Shown piece after piece: positions 1-11,756 of a DNA stretch of 64,000 nt. Under the pieces are notes generated by a model. That model saw only the letters and a list, made by a program, of their open reading frames with translations, had not been told where the DNA came from and made no database searches. The stretch lies in the NCBI RefSeq assembly GCF_937616625.2, contig NC_065574.1, positions 6,202,501 through 6,266,500 on the forward strand, in the 5' to 3' direction. Origin of the DNA: Mercurialis annua. Its lineage: Eukaryota > Streptophyta > Magnoliopsida > Malpighiales > Euphorbiaceae. Both the position numbers and the translations under genes were made by a program. The first letter of the stretch is position 1, and each line of letters opens with the position of its first letter.

Positions 1-1494
1 ACACCTCATTTGGCTCCGTTTTGAAAGTTTGTATGTTAATTATAACCATAATAATCAAATCTTTTGTTAATGTGGCAGTCACATGGACGATCTAAAATTA
101 ATAATTTTTTTTAGTTATTTTGAAAATTAGCTATAATTTATAAAAACTTTCAAAATAGATTAAATGAGAATATTTAAGAGTATTTGGTTATAATTAATCT
201 AAAAAATCTTCTATTCAATCTCTTATGGATTCCTAGAACTCAATGAAGGAAAGAATATGAGGAAAGCCAGTTTTCAATATGAACAAGTTTAATTTTATTT
301 TATTTTAAAAAAATGAAAATAATTTTAAAAATATTGGTTTTCGCCCTTTTTCCCTTGAAAGACCAATAACCAAAAAAGTAAAAAAATAAAGAAAAAAGTG
401 CAAATAAATCTTGATTTTTTAATTAAAAAAAAAGTAAGGCAGTGAAGAGTGATTGGTAAGCATGAGCTGTTTTATTTCTTTCTGAGAAAGATTTTAAGAG
501 AACCAAGGAACGTAATTTCTTAATATGGTACTCATTTAAAACTTGCCAAATAAAATTTTAAAAAAGGTTAAAATGCAATGGATGTATTATTATTTAATTA
601 TTATTGTCCAAATGCATAATACAAATTCGCCGCTGGTTTACAGCAGCAGCACCTAGCTTTTCTCGCTTTCACATTTCAAATTCAAATAATGCCAACACAA
701 AATTACCAATTCCATGGTATGTGTAAGAAAATTATAAAGTCATGGAAGGCAGGTTGACAGATGTTGTCATTAGTGTGCGTCAAATCCCACCAATAAATAT
801 ATTTTTAAAAATAATATTAATTTTTATGTGTTTAAATAATTAAACATTACCATATAATATATTTTAATTTATAATTATTGATTAATTAAATTTTTTTCCT
901 GGGAAGTCCTCGTGTTGCACCCCTTTTAGGAAAAAAAAAAAAAGATTAATTAAATTTTTTATCTTTAAAATTTGGAGATGAATTCTTATATTTCTTGGTT
1001 ACGGTGAAAGCCAAACTAAATTTAGTTTGATTTTTTTTTTGTTAAAAAATAATGAGTGATTTTAATATTTTTATTATCGAATCGAACCACGGCACATCCC
1101 AACTGTGATAAACATATTTACTCTATATTAAAAAGATGAAATAGAATAATTATGTTGGCGTTATTTTCAATATCTTATATTGGAAATTCCAAAAGAAACA
1201 ATGAGTAAGCATGACAATTGATAATTCTAGCATGAAATATTATTGCATATAATCATAAGTGTAACAAATTGATAATAGAAAATTTACTTTTTTTAATCAT
1301 ATAATTATTAAAAATACATTTTATTAATTCGTTACAGTGGTACAAATAATTATTCAGCATGAAATAATCACAATTAAAAATTAAATATCATAATTAGTAG
1401 GGAATTTAAGAGTCTTTATAATGGCATGAAAAATATTAAGAGCGATACACTCCAGTCTTCTTCACATTTGAATATAGTAAAAGTAGTAAAAGCT
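1..1494. other. Intergenic region upstream of annexin D8-like gene
   Basis: AT-rich DNA with long A and T runs and no coding region that I can support. It holds one small retroposed fragment (listed separately, 880-960). A TATA-like stretch (ttataatg) near 1416-1423 lies about 75 bases before the annexin start codon and may be its core promoter; this is inferred from position only. Confidence 0.6.
880..960 (+). mobile_element. Short poly-A-tailed retroposed fragment with target-site duplication
   Basis: A 17-base sequence beginning gattaattaaa occurs at about 880-896 and again at 944-960. Between the copies lie about 47 bases: a short non-AT-rich stretch (starting cctgggaagtcctcg) followed by a run of A. 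Flanking direct repeats plus a terminal A-run are the signature of target-primed reverse transcription, so this is probably a strongly 5'-truncated SINE. No RNA polymerase III promoter box is left in it. Confidence 0.6.
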
Positions 1495-3357
1495 ATGGCC
1501 TCTCTTGTTGTTCCTCATAATATTTCTGCTGTTGAAGATGCTGAAAATCTCAGAAAGGCTTTTGAAGGTCGTTGATCTTATGATCTTTGATCATATTCAT
1601 TAATCTTTCTTATTCATTCTGTTTTGGTAATTTTTCTTACTGTCTGAATTTTTGAACAGGATGGGGCACCAATGAAAAGGCAGTGATTTCAGTTCTTGGT
1701 CATAGAAATGCAGCTCAAAGGAAGCAAATCAGACAGGCTTATTGGGATCTTTACCAAGAAGACCTCGTCAAGCGTCTTGAATCCGAGCTCACCGGAGATT
1801 TTGAGGTTATTTACATTCTCTTCACATGGTTATGTTTTCTATACACCAGGTTAGCACGGACACGGAGAAATGGGACATTCGGACATAGATACCGCAAAAC
1901 AGTGTTATTTTAAGGTTTTTTTATGTGAAAAATGAAACTTCGTGTCTCAAATGTTGAATGTCCGAAATGTTTTTGAAATGGCCGTGTTGATTGAATGAAG
2001 TATCTGTGCTATCCGGTCACTATACATAATTATACTAATAATGAAGTTTGATTTCTTTGTACATAACAGAGAGCTGTGTATAGGTGGATTCTGGACCCAG
2101 AAGATAGAGATGCAGTATTGGCCAATGTTGCTCTGAGAAAATCCGGTGACTATCAGGTGATCGTTGAGATTGGTTGCGTCCGATCCGCAGAGGAGCTTTT
2201 GGCTGTCAGGAGGGCTTACCAGGCTCGCTACAAGCATTCCTTGGAAGAAGATGTTGCTGCCCATACCAAGGGAGATATCCGGAAGGTTAGTTAATTGTTC
2301 CTAATTTGCACTGTCGGACAATACATCAAACACTAAGATCAAGTAGTTTAATACTAACGGTCGGTCCTGATGGTTATTGTGCAGCTCTTGGTTGGTTTGG
2401 TGACTGCTTTCAGGTACGAAGGCGCTGAGATAAATGCAAGGTTGGCCAAATCAGAAGCTGATATTCTTCAGGATGCCATCAAAGACAAGGCCTATAATCA
2501 TGAGGAAGTCATCAGGATTCTTACCACAAGAAGCAAAACTCAGTTGATGGCTACTTTCAACCGCTTCAAAGATGATCACACCACTTCCATCACTAAGGTA
2601 GTATTTTGATCAATTGGTGCCGGTGTGGATGCTGATAAAAGAATGAAAGGCATCGTAAGATAGTTTTGGCGTCGATATCAGCACCAATTGATTATATTTT
2701 CAATGGGTGGTTTAAATTGCCAAAAGTTAAAGTTGTGTCGAAATTGCAAAACACGCTAAACATTCATGATTTTAGTGTAATCTAACAAATATTATTGTTG
2801 GTGATGACAGGCTTTGTTGGGTGAGCATGCTGATAATAATGAGTTCACTGGCTTGCTACGAGTCGCCATTCGGTGCTGCAATGAACCTATTAAGTACTAT
2901 GAAAAGGTGATGAATGGATCTCCGTAATAAGATTTCATTGCACTGTCATAGTAGATTTCACTACAAAAAAGAACTGCCAGTGACTGTCAAATTTGTGACG
3001 GATACGGATTTATGATGGAAATTGCCATCATAAAATATGATAACAACACTTTCTGTGACAACTCCGTTACAAATTTGGTAGTTACAAATTGGCAGTTTTT
3101 CTGTAGAGTTTGAACACAACCTAAATGGAGATGTTCCGTGTTTTGATATATAGGTTTTGCGCAATGCGATCCGGAGGGTAGGGACCGACGAGGATGCACT
3201 TGCTCGTGTGATTGTGACACGGGCAGAGAAAGATCTGTCGGAGATCAAGGAGCTTTACTACAAGAGCAACAGTGTGCCTCTTGATCAGGCTGTTGCCAAG
3301 GAAACTTCGGGTGATTACAAGGCTTTTCTCCTCGCTCTGCTCGGAAAGGAGGACTAA
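1495..3357 (+). CDS. ANN8: Annexin D8-like protein
   Basis: Calcium-dependent phospholipid-binding annexin of 315 residues, a normal plant length; acts in the cytosol and at membranes. Exons: 1495-1567, 1660-1805, 2070-2285, 2385-2597, 2811-2906 and 3154-3357, all GT-AG and in frame (948 nt). The first repeat has the type II calcium site [16 protein letters not shown] and the fourth has [20 protein letters not shown], ending in [15 protein letters not shown]. From memory the closest Arabidopsis relative is annexin 8, judged on the AEDAEN-type N terminus and the C-terminal block. Start: the first ATG of exon 1, encoding MASLVVPHN. Intron 2 carries a MITE relic and intron 5 a CACTA-like MITE. 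First of three annexins in the window; the next is on the opposite strand 1 kb away. Confidence 0.93.
1849..2017. mobile_element. Inverted-repeat MITE relic in annexin D8 intron 2
   Basis: The left end reads ggttagcacggacacgg and the right end, read on the other strand, ggatagcacagatactt. Inside, gggacattcggacat pairs with gaatgtccgaaatg. The ends resemble those of the larger element at 32041-32521 (tagcacggaaac), so both may belong to one family. Length fits a non-autonomous DNA transposon; superfamily unassigned. Confidence 0.45.
2959..3108. mobile_element. CACTA-like MITE in annexin D8 intron 5
   Basis: A 150-base element begins CACTACAAAAAAGAACTGCC and ends with the near-complement GGCAGTTTTTCTGTAGAG. 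Further in, gtcaaatttgtgacgga pairs with tccgttacaaatttggt. Three bases, TTT, flank both sides, matching the 3-base duplication of the CACTA (En/Spm) superfamily. The last bases are GTAGAG instead of the expected GTAGTG, so one end is mutated. Confidence 0.75.
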
Positions 3358-4343
3358 ACTTTATCACTATTTATATGACTATATATCTAAGTGATCAAGT
3401 CAGATTTCAATAATTAATGGTTTTATTTCTCAAACTGTAATGTTGTGTGCTGTTGTGAGGCTTGATTTTCAAGTTTCTTGATCTTGATCCAGTTTTAAAG
3501 TTCTTGTTTTATGATGTCTTGAGCAATGAGATGTTTCTTTAAGCAGCTTGTTGTTATGGCAAAGTTGGTTCCTGAATTTCATATGCATTTGGTTACAAAT
3601 TGAAAATACTTATTTTCTTCATCAATCAAACAGAGCTACTTTCTTAAAAATAAAAAACAGAGCTACTTGCAAGCTATGTTGTATGCAAATGGAAATTTAA
3701 AATTATAATGTTTTTTTTGAAGTAATAATATTGAATTTTTTTAATGATTATATGATTTTTTTTTAAAGACAAAAAAATTTAGAGATTAAACAGAACTTAA
3801 ATTTTAATAATTAGATCTTTTGACAAAGTCAACATACAAATTTAATTGACGAAAAGAGAAAAATAATAGATTTGTCAAATGTTAGGGGAAAACAATTGAT
3901 TTCTAAAAGTTATTGGATAATAATTTTTGGGACTGAATTGAGGGGATAAATAGTAAGTATATTTCATATATACAAGAATAGACTACATAGATAAAGTATT
4001 GAAGTCTTAATTTTTTTTAACAAAAACATAAAAGAAATGCTATAACATATGATTCAATGCGATTCAACAAGTTTCTGTTAAACATAGCCGAGTGTAGCAA
4101 TAAAAGGAAAATTTTCAATTTATTAAGGGAGCATACGAATAGATAAATTTCGGTACAATATAACCGAGTGCGACAACATCAAAAAGAAAAAAAAATCAAT
4201 TTATTAAGAGCCTTCTCTAATATGCATGTATAAATGCACAAAACAACATGAAACTTACAAATATATGAAGGGAAGAAAATTTTCTTTAAAGCCAAAGTTT
4301 AATTATTAATTTCATTTAAATTGTCTCAATCCTTCTTTTCCAA
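3358..4343. other. Intergenic region between convergent annexins D8 and D4
   Basis: Holds the 3' ends of two convergent genes. It is AT-rich with no supported coding region. Two short similar stretches near 4083-4110 and 4152-4180 (catagccgagtgtagcaa and ataaccgagtgcgacaa) look like a weak local duplication. Confidence 0.5.
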
Positions 4344-6951
4344 TTAGTTTTCCTTTGTAATCAAGGCAAGCAAGAACTCCTTATAGTTGCCATTAGCAAC
4401 CTCTTCAACTCTATTTGATATAGAGACTCCATATAAGCTATTATATTTTTCATTAATCTCCTTCAAATCCACGTCAGCTTGGGTTACAAGTACACGTGTC
4501 AGTGCCTTTTTGGTTTCATGATCCGCATCCTTTCTCATTGCCCCATCCAAAACCTGAAAAATAAATTATGTTCAACCCAAGAAAATATAATTAAGCCAAG
4601 TGTTTTGCTAATTAAACTTGTTTTAGAAGCTCAAGTTTCTTGAAATTTGGCAATGTTTTACCTTGCTAAAGTATGTATGAGGAGTACATAAGCATTCAAC
4701 CGTCTCCTTCAAGATTGAGTCAACAGCTTCAAGATCCTGCATGAAGCATGGTGATCAAGGCTGAAATCAAAGTACTAGAAAAGTACATATATAGTGCATT
4801 GAGCAAAGGGTCATTTTGGTTCTTAAACTTGTGAAATTTGTTCTTGTAAATCAAAATTTAGCTTATTATGACGATTTAGTCCATAACTCTTTCAAACAAG
4901 TCCAATTATATCTATTCATGTGTTTTCAGAGCGTGTGAAAAGCAGCCGTGAAGATATTAAACATAATCATGTTGGTTTTGACATAAGGTATCAACAACAA
5001 ACATGTTAAATTTGATATAAAATATTAAACAAAAATATCGGTTTTCATGCCGTCCGAAAACACAAAAATAAGTCTAATTAACCTTATTTTAGAGAGTTAT
5101 GAATTAATTGTTAAAATAGTTTAAATTTGACTTATATGAGCTCGACCCACAAGTTTAAGGACCGTAATAGCCCTTTACTCATAGCACATTCATGACCAAT
5201 ATATATACCTCATCTATGATTTTGCCAGAAACATCCTTGTAGTGCTTATAAATTGCCTTGACATGGAGCTTGCTTCTTGTTGTCAATATTCTAATAACCT
5301 CATCATCCTCAATGGGATTCTTTTCGTCAGCATTCTTAATTGCACTAGCAAATAATTTTGCTTCAGATTTTGCAGTTTCATCCTTAATCTTTGGCCCTTC
5401 GTACCTATAGGCACTCACTAGTGCTACAAGAAGCTGACAATAATAATAATAATTACATTATATCCTCAATCGAGAATTTCTTATCCAGTTGGGTCCATAT
5501 TCATGGACTCAACCAATCATAATTAGAAAAATTAATTTACGCATTTTAATTGATACCTTGCGCTCACAGCCAGAGACGTGGGTGGCAACATCTTCTTCAA
5601 TGGAGTGATCAAAGAGGGAATGGTAAGCTTTTCTTGCTCCGAGAAGCTGTTCTGATGATCTGGTGCATGCAATCTCTACGATCACACCATAACACTGTGC
5701 ACCTTCCCTCAGGGACTCATAGATCAGACGGGCATCTCTTTCCCATGGATGCATAGCCCATAGAACCAAAGCATTCTAACCAATTATCAAACACAGCAAC
5801 AGAATATATCAGAAATCTTGTTGATCCACCATATTGACTTGACGGGACTTGATTTTTTTAAATGTAATTCCAAATTACCGTTTTTATGCGGGTTTAGACC
5901 GAATTTTTTAGATCTATATAAAAAATTTAACTGAAAATATATTTAAAATACTTTGTGGATTGCTAAACTTTTAACTTATTTTAAAATATTATATTGAATA
6001 TTAGTTTTTTTTAATCTCGCTATATTTTAAATCTTGTCTTATTTTGATGATGTGGCCATCTAAAATAAAAATATTTATCATGTCATTAGTTATTATAAAA
6101 TTATATATTTTATTTAAAAGAAAGATGTTGGCATGGTAAATATTATGTAAATATTCTAATTCAGATGGTCACGACATCAAAATTACTTGATAAATATTTT
6201 TCTAAAATTAAAATTAAAATTTAATAACCTCAAAAAATAATTTAAAAGTTTAATGACTCGTGATATGTTTGACCTGATGAAAGTAAAAAGTAGACTACGA
6301 GTTTGATTTCAGGCTGAGTTTCATGAAAGAATAAGCATGCAAGCACAACCCAAACGGGTAGGACCTAATCTGACCAAGCGAATATCTAGATCAATGCTTA
6401 GCTCTAAGTCTATATAGAAAACATTTATTACCTCAAATCGATTAAATTCATATCGGAGAAGATGGACACGCTGATCATCCCACCGTTCGAAAGAGCGTTC
6501 GTCATCGATGAACAAGTGCGGAGTTCCTTTCCTAAAAGATCTCCGATGCTCAGGATGTGATTTTCCAAGAATTGATATCAATGACTTCTCGTCAATTCCA
6601 AGTCCTGAACATCAAACAATTCATATTTATTTCTTATTTTTCTAATGAATTGCTTCATTTCTCAACTCCAATTGGTTTCAGATTATATGGCAGCTATATT
6701 TATGGAATATTGCTAAAATATACTATTAAAGTGCATAGAGAAATATACTAACTTAGTTGTCAAAAACAGAATTATAAAAAGGAAAAAAATGCAAGCATAT
6801 ATTATACTATTTAAATTTTTTAAAATAATAATTAAACAAAAAGGAAAATGTAGGGAAAATAATTTAATAATGTAAGAAAAAAGGATTTTAAGAGTATGAA
6901 AAAACCTGAAAAAGCCTTGGTGAGAGCTTCCAGTTCTTCAGGATGAGCCAT
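4344..6951 (-). CDS. ANN4: Annexin D4-like protein
   Basis: Annexin of 315 residues; membrane-associated calcium/phospholipid binding by family. Exons in transcription order: 6951-6906, 6604-6432, 5775-5557, 5433-5209, 4736-4662 and 4553-4344 (948 nt, all GT-AG). The N terminus MAHPEELEALTKAFSG and the blocks WAMHPWERDARL and GARKAYHSLFDHSIEEDVA match what I recall of Arabidopsis annexin 4. Repeat 1 keeps a calcium loop (GLGIDEKSLISILGK). Repeat 4 has lost GTDE and reads MRKDADHETKKALTRVLVT, as in annexin 4 of other plants, so calcium binding there is unlikely. Introns 2 and 4 carry inverted-repeat MITEs. Its upstream region is the template of the tandem duplication at 7.1-10.3 kb. Confidence 0.92.
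4805..5176. mobile_element. MITE in annexin D4 intron 4
   Basis: The left end is aaagggtcattttggttctt followed by aaacttgtg. The right end, read on the other strand, is aaagggctattacggtcctt followed by aaacttgtg. Internal stretches such as tccataactctttcaaacaa and the mirrored tcataactctctaaaata also pair. Roughly 370 bases of inverted repeat with no coding capacity. The stretch near 61926 (aaagggttatttcagttttt) looks like one end of a relative. Confidence 0.6.
5961..6257. mobile_element. MITE relic in annexin D4 intron 2
   Basis: The left end taaacttttaacttatttta and the right end, read on the other strand, taaacttttaaattatttttt pair. Further inward gatgatgtggccatctaaaat matches the reverse of the segment containing gatggtcacgacatc. 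Low-complexity AT content makes the exact ends uncertain. Confidence 0.45.
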
Positions 6952-7987
6952 TTTTTCTTTCTCCTTTTTGTTATTAGTTTTGCTTATGAGGGGAAATGAT
7001 ATCATTCTTGATTTATATACTATATCAACATACAAAAGGCTATTTTTGGTATTTGAAAAGTTGAGGGGCAATTTTGGTAACTTATAACTGTTATAAGCAG
7101 CAATAAATAATTTGGGAAATAATAGAATGGAAAATGAAACTGAAGCAGGCAAAATGACCTGTGACTCCTTTGTTGCTTACATGAACATATTAAATAAGGG
7201 GTCAAGAAAAATTTATATAAGTTAATTATATTATTTAAAGCTACTTCAGTTTTTCTTTTTTAAAATGAAAGCCACTTCAGTTTGTGGTGGCAAAATGGAT
7301 TTTTTTGTCTCTTAGTAAGTTATGTCTTAACAATAGATCTAACAATTCGTGTACAGTTTTTTTTTTAAAAAAAAATCGTGACGAATCATATTTATTTAAA
7401 TATAAAATACAATTAATCTAGATATGAATACGATATTTAATCGAGTTTGATACGTAAAATTCAACAACGATATATTAACAATACGGGTTACATACACGGT
7501 ATATACAAATATGTTTAACTAGACATATTAATAAATTAACTTGTTTAAAACGATACATTTAATCCATTTAATAATTTAAATAATAATTTTTTTATTAAAT
7601 ATACTTATAAAATAATTGTACATGTTAAAATAAATAATATTATAATTATATACAATAAAACATAAATATAATTGAGAATTTAATAATATTTAGAATTATA
7701 AATTATTTAAATTATTTAATTGTATTTAACATGTTTAAACAAGCTAGACGTATATAATCTGTTTATGAAGCGGATTTGATTACATAAAAATCAAACTCGT
7801 TCAATTTTGTGTTGGATCGTAACATGTAATTGTGCCGTGTTAAAAATTATCATGTCAATTTTAAAATAAATAAATAAACTAGAGATATTTTTTTAAAGAA
7901 AATAACGGTTCAAATAAAAAGTCAGCAGAACTAAAAGAATGCTTTAGCAACTTTAGTAGTAGTATAGTATTAATATATATTTTATAT

Positions 7988-8336
7988 TAGGCCAAATGTT
8001 GTAAAAATGCCAAACCTTTCACAAAAATTTCACAAAAGTCATGACCTTTCAATTTTGTCGATTTTAGCCAAAAACTGATTATTTGGTTTCACAAAAATCC
8101 CGACCTTTCAATTTTATAGATTTTGGCCAAAAATGAATTATTTGGTTTCACAAAAATCCTGATCTTTCAATATTTGGCATGCCACATAGGCGCCACATAG
8201 GCAAATTGAAATCAAATTGAGAGTTGGCCACAATTGAAATCAAATAATTTATTTTTGGCCAAAATCGACAAAATTAAAAAATTAGGACTTTTGTGAAACT
8301 TTTATAAAAGGTTTGACCTTTTTACGACATTTAGCC
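7988..8336. mobile_element. MITE in duplicated unit A
   Basis: Ends are taggccaaatgttgtaaaaa and the reverse-complementary tttttacgacatttagcc. The inverted arms continue for about 90 bases (for example acaaaatcgattt-like segments facing gccaaaatcgacaaaatt). The centre holds the short repeats gccacataggc. No coding capacity. The element at 58060-58335 appears to be a decayed relative. Confidence 0.6.
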
Positions 8337-8770
8337 TTTATATTATTATTCTATTGCTGCGGGATCCTTGAATAATTGCGCATATATAATTTCACCCTAT
8401 TTCTTCGACACATCCGATATATTGCCAAATAAGTTCTAATTTGCATACATTCCCTTCAATATGTAGTGTATGTCATCAAAGCTATAAAGAATAAACGACA
8501 GATAGACAACTGTCCGGAACAAAAATATAAAATAAACTCACGTGGAATGTTTTCGTTAATTATATACTATTAAAACTTTTCTTTCGATATATTTAATTTT
8601 ACATTGATTTTTATTTCTACCAAAATTACTTAATACAATAATAATAATAAAATGGGAAATAATAGAATGGAAAATGAAACTGAAGTAGGCAAAATGACAT
8701 ATGACTCCTTTATTACTTACATTTTAAAACACTTTAAGAAGCATGGACATATTAAAGAGAAATTTTTAGA

Positions 8771-8962
8771 TAGACCGAGTCTACCATGTCATTCGTAGAC
8801 TAAGTCTCTCATAATACAACACTTCATTAAAATGATGTCAATATCGTAATAATGGTGTAATAAATGCATCTAAATTTTAATGATGATATTACAATATTGT
8901 CATCATTTTAATGAAGTGTTATATTATGAATGGTTAGTCTACGGATGACATGGTAAGAGGTT
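8771..8962. mobile_element. MITE in duplicated unit B
   Basis: About 192 bases with arms of about 75 bases. The left arm contains taccatgtcattcgtagac and acacttcattaaaatgatg; the right arm carries the reverse complements (gtctacggatgacatggta, catcattttaatgaagtgt). Unit A at the equivalent place (about 7190-7205) lacks it, so unit A is a natural empty site. A stretch at 57672-57712 (gtccgcggatgatgtgccag) resembles one end of the same family. Confidence 0.7.
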
Positions 8963-9116
8963 AAGAAAAGTTTGATATATATATTTAATTATATTATTTA
9001 AAGCTAAATCAATTCAATTGTAGTACCATTGATTTTTGTTTTCTCTTGGTAAGTTACGACTTAATAACAAATAAACAAAGGAGAGATGTTAATTTTTTTA
9101 AAGAAAGTAACAGTTT

Positions 9117-9182
9117 AAGTAAAAAGTCAGCTTTCCTCAAAAAAGTAAAAAGTCAGCTTTCCTCAAAAAAGTAAAAAGTCAG
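9117..9182 (+). repeat. Short tandem repeat, about 26-base period
   Basis: The unit aaaaagtcagctttcctcaa followed by aaaagt occurs twice in full and the third copy breaks off after gtcag. It lies in unit B of the duplicated block; unit A has only one gtcag copy at the matching place, so the expansion is private to unit B. Confidence 0.8.
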
Positions 9183-9213
9183 CAGAAATAAAAGGATGCG
9201 TCAGTAATTTTAA

Positions 9214-9722
9214 TAGGCCTAATCACTCAAAAACCCCTCACCTTTAAACTTTTTTTCAATTCCACCCCGACGTTGAAAATTTGTCAATTTTACCCACTTT
9301 TGAATTTTCCGTTTTCAATTGTACCCCAATATTTTAATTTTTGTTAATTTTTTTACTTAAATGATAAAATCATTCAATTAATTAAGTCTAAACATGAAAT
9401 TAAATTCTTTTTTATTCAAAAAAGTACAAATAAGTCCTTTATTTTTAAAAACTAACTAAAAACCATAATCAAATTAACACTAATTTAAATTATTAATTAA
9501 TTTAACTAAATTTAAATAAATTCTAAAAATATACAATCAATATATGCGAGACATGGAGAATGTTTTAAACAAATTTCCAAACGCAAAAGACGTTAATTTA
9601 ATTTTTCAGGGTACAATTGAAACACAAAAATGTAAAATAGGGTAAAATTGACAAATTTTCAACGTCAGGGTATGATTGAAAAGGGGCTAAAAGGTCGGGA
9701 TTTTTTTAAGACATTAAGCCAT
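9214..9722. mobile_element. MITE of about 500 bases in duplicated unit B
   Basis: The left arm contains caattccaccccgacgttga then aaatttgtcaattttaccc. The right arm carries the mirrored ggtaaaattgacaaattttc then aacgtcagggtatgattga. The ends are taggcctaatcactc and gacattaagcc. It occupies almost the same site in unit B that an unrelated MITE (7988-8336) occupies in unit A. Confidence 0.7.
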
Positions 9723-11687
9723 TTTAATATATGTTTCATTATATTGCTCTGTTGCTGGGGGGTTCTTGGATAATTGTACGTTCATAATTTCACCCTATTT
9801 CACTTACATATTCTATTTGCTACTAGATAAGTTTTGAATTTGCATTCATACCCTTCGATTATGTAGCATTTTGTAATCAAACTAAAAGAGTAAATGACCA
9901 ATAGACAGTTATCTGAAATAATAATATATAGTAAATGTCACGTGAAAATGTTTTCCTTAAAATATATCGAAACTATTTTTTCAACCATAGTTATAAGATA
10001 GCCATCACATATTAATATATATGACTGCGGGGTCCTTGGATAATTGCGCATACGTAATTTCACCCTATTTCTCTTGCATATTCTATTTGTTCCAGATAAG
10101 TTTTGAATTTGCATTCATACCCTTCGATTATGTAGCATTTTGTAATCAAAATTTAAAAGAATAAATGACCAATAGACAATTATCCGAAATAATAATATAT
10201 ATTAAACGTCACGTGAAAATGTTTTCCTTAAAATATATGGAAACTATTTTTTTTCAACCACAGTTATAAGGTAGCCATTACATATTAATATACATGAATT
10301 AAAAAAATTATAATTTAAATTGTGACGATCTCTCAAACTATCAAGCTATATCTTTTTCTACCAACTAACTAATTCATTAGGAGACAATTTTCATTTGTAA
10401 TTGTTATATTATATTTAAATAACAATTTTACTTGATATTATTATATAATAATATTATGTTAATAATTAGTAATTTCTAAATTATAGCAAATATTATATCA
10501 TTATAAATAATAAAATTTTAATTTTAATTATTTTTAATAGAATTCAAAAAAAAATATAAAATTTTACAGTATTTATATGGTTATCAAAATATCAAAAATA
10601 TAATTTGTATTTTATATATTATATTTGTAATTTTAAAATTTTCTTTTTTTATTTAAGAGATAATAAATAAATAATATTAATAATAAATTTATTTTTTTAC
10701 TGTTGATAAATTAACATTACTAACTAGTTAATTAAACAATTTAATAATAGAGGAAAATACGACATTGTTTAAGAAGCTGTCACAATTTAAATGGTAGAGC
10801 ATATAAATATAAAAATTAAATCGGTCCGTTAATCAGCACTAAAAAAATTAATTAGCTAGTACTATATTAATTAATTAGTTTAATGAATAGAGAAAAAATA
10901 TAGCGCGCCAGTATATGAGGCTGCCCCAACTTAATTTGTAGGAATTTCCTATAATTTATGTTTTTGAATTTTTTTACTTTTAATAATTTTATATGTGATA
11001 CGTGATATTTTGAGTTTAGAACAAAATAAATAAATAAAAATAATAAAGGATCTTGTATATATCAACAAAATTGCACAATGCACTAGTGACTTTGTTTAAT
11101 GAAAGGTCAAATTTGATAAAAAAAAAAGAGAAAAAACTTTCAATTCATATGAATTTCTATTCCACCAAATTACACATATGTAATGTAGGGCATTTTTTTT
11201 AATCATTTGATGTGACAATTCTATATTTGTTTATCCCAAATTTTAAGCATTTTTCTTGACAATAGAAGGAATAGTCCTTCATTTCATTGAAAAGTTCACA
11301 TTTAACACATTTAAAGTAACAAAATCTTATCCACTAAATTATAATGCCTTGTGGTTTGGGTCATTTTCATGTTCCTACTTCCATTGGAACATTAATTATA
11401 AGGTGATGAAGCATCGACAAAATCACAGAAAAATCTGAAGTTTTAAATGTAGATAAGCTTTGTAGGGGCTCATATGAGCTGTCTCATATATGACTAAATG
11501 GTTGCAATGGCTATGAATAATTGCATAAAATAAAATTTGCTTACTTCACATATGTTGCATCACTTGAATTATATTATATTGTGTTAATTTTATTTTGATT
11601 ATCTCGTAAGATTATGAATTTTATGTCTTATAATTACATAATAATATAACTAAAGAGCTATAATTTAAATAATATGTGCGTTGGTTA

Positions 11688-11756
11688 ATTTTCTGCTAAG
11701 GTCGTATGATTAAATCCTTCCACAAGCGCAAAGGTCTCCCTCCCAAATAATTAAAA
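11688..11756 (+). mobile_element. Degenerate SINE fragment
   Basis: The stretch ttctgctaaggtcgtatgat ... ccacaagcgcaaagg ... ctccctccc matches the 3' part of the SINE at 13122-13228 (actgctaggtcgtgggttcg ... cccacaagcgctccctcct). It is followed by a short A-rich tail. No clear target-site duplication was found, so this is an old, decayed copy. Confidence 0.5.

Larger units (their letters stand above)
7111..10295. repeat. Tandemly duplicated block upstream of annexin D4 (units A, B, partial C)
   Basis: Unit A runs about 7111-8600, unit B about 8651-10018, and a partial unit C about 10019-10295. A and B both start with gggaaataatagaatggaaa and share atgactcctt, attatattatttaaagct and aaaagtcagcagaa. 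All three share ttggataattg (ttgaataattg in A), tttcaccctatttc and a CACGTG G-box. B and C are clearly closer to each other than to A. A and B contain different MITE insertions, listed separately. Unit A starts about 160 bases upstream of the annexin D4 start codon. Confidence 0.75.
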
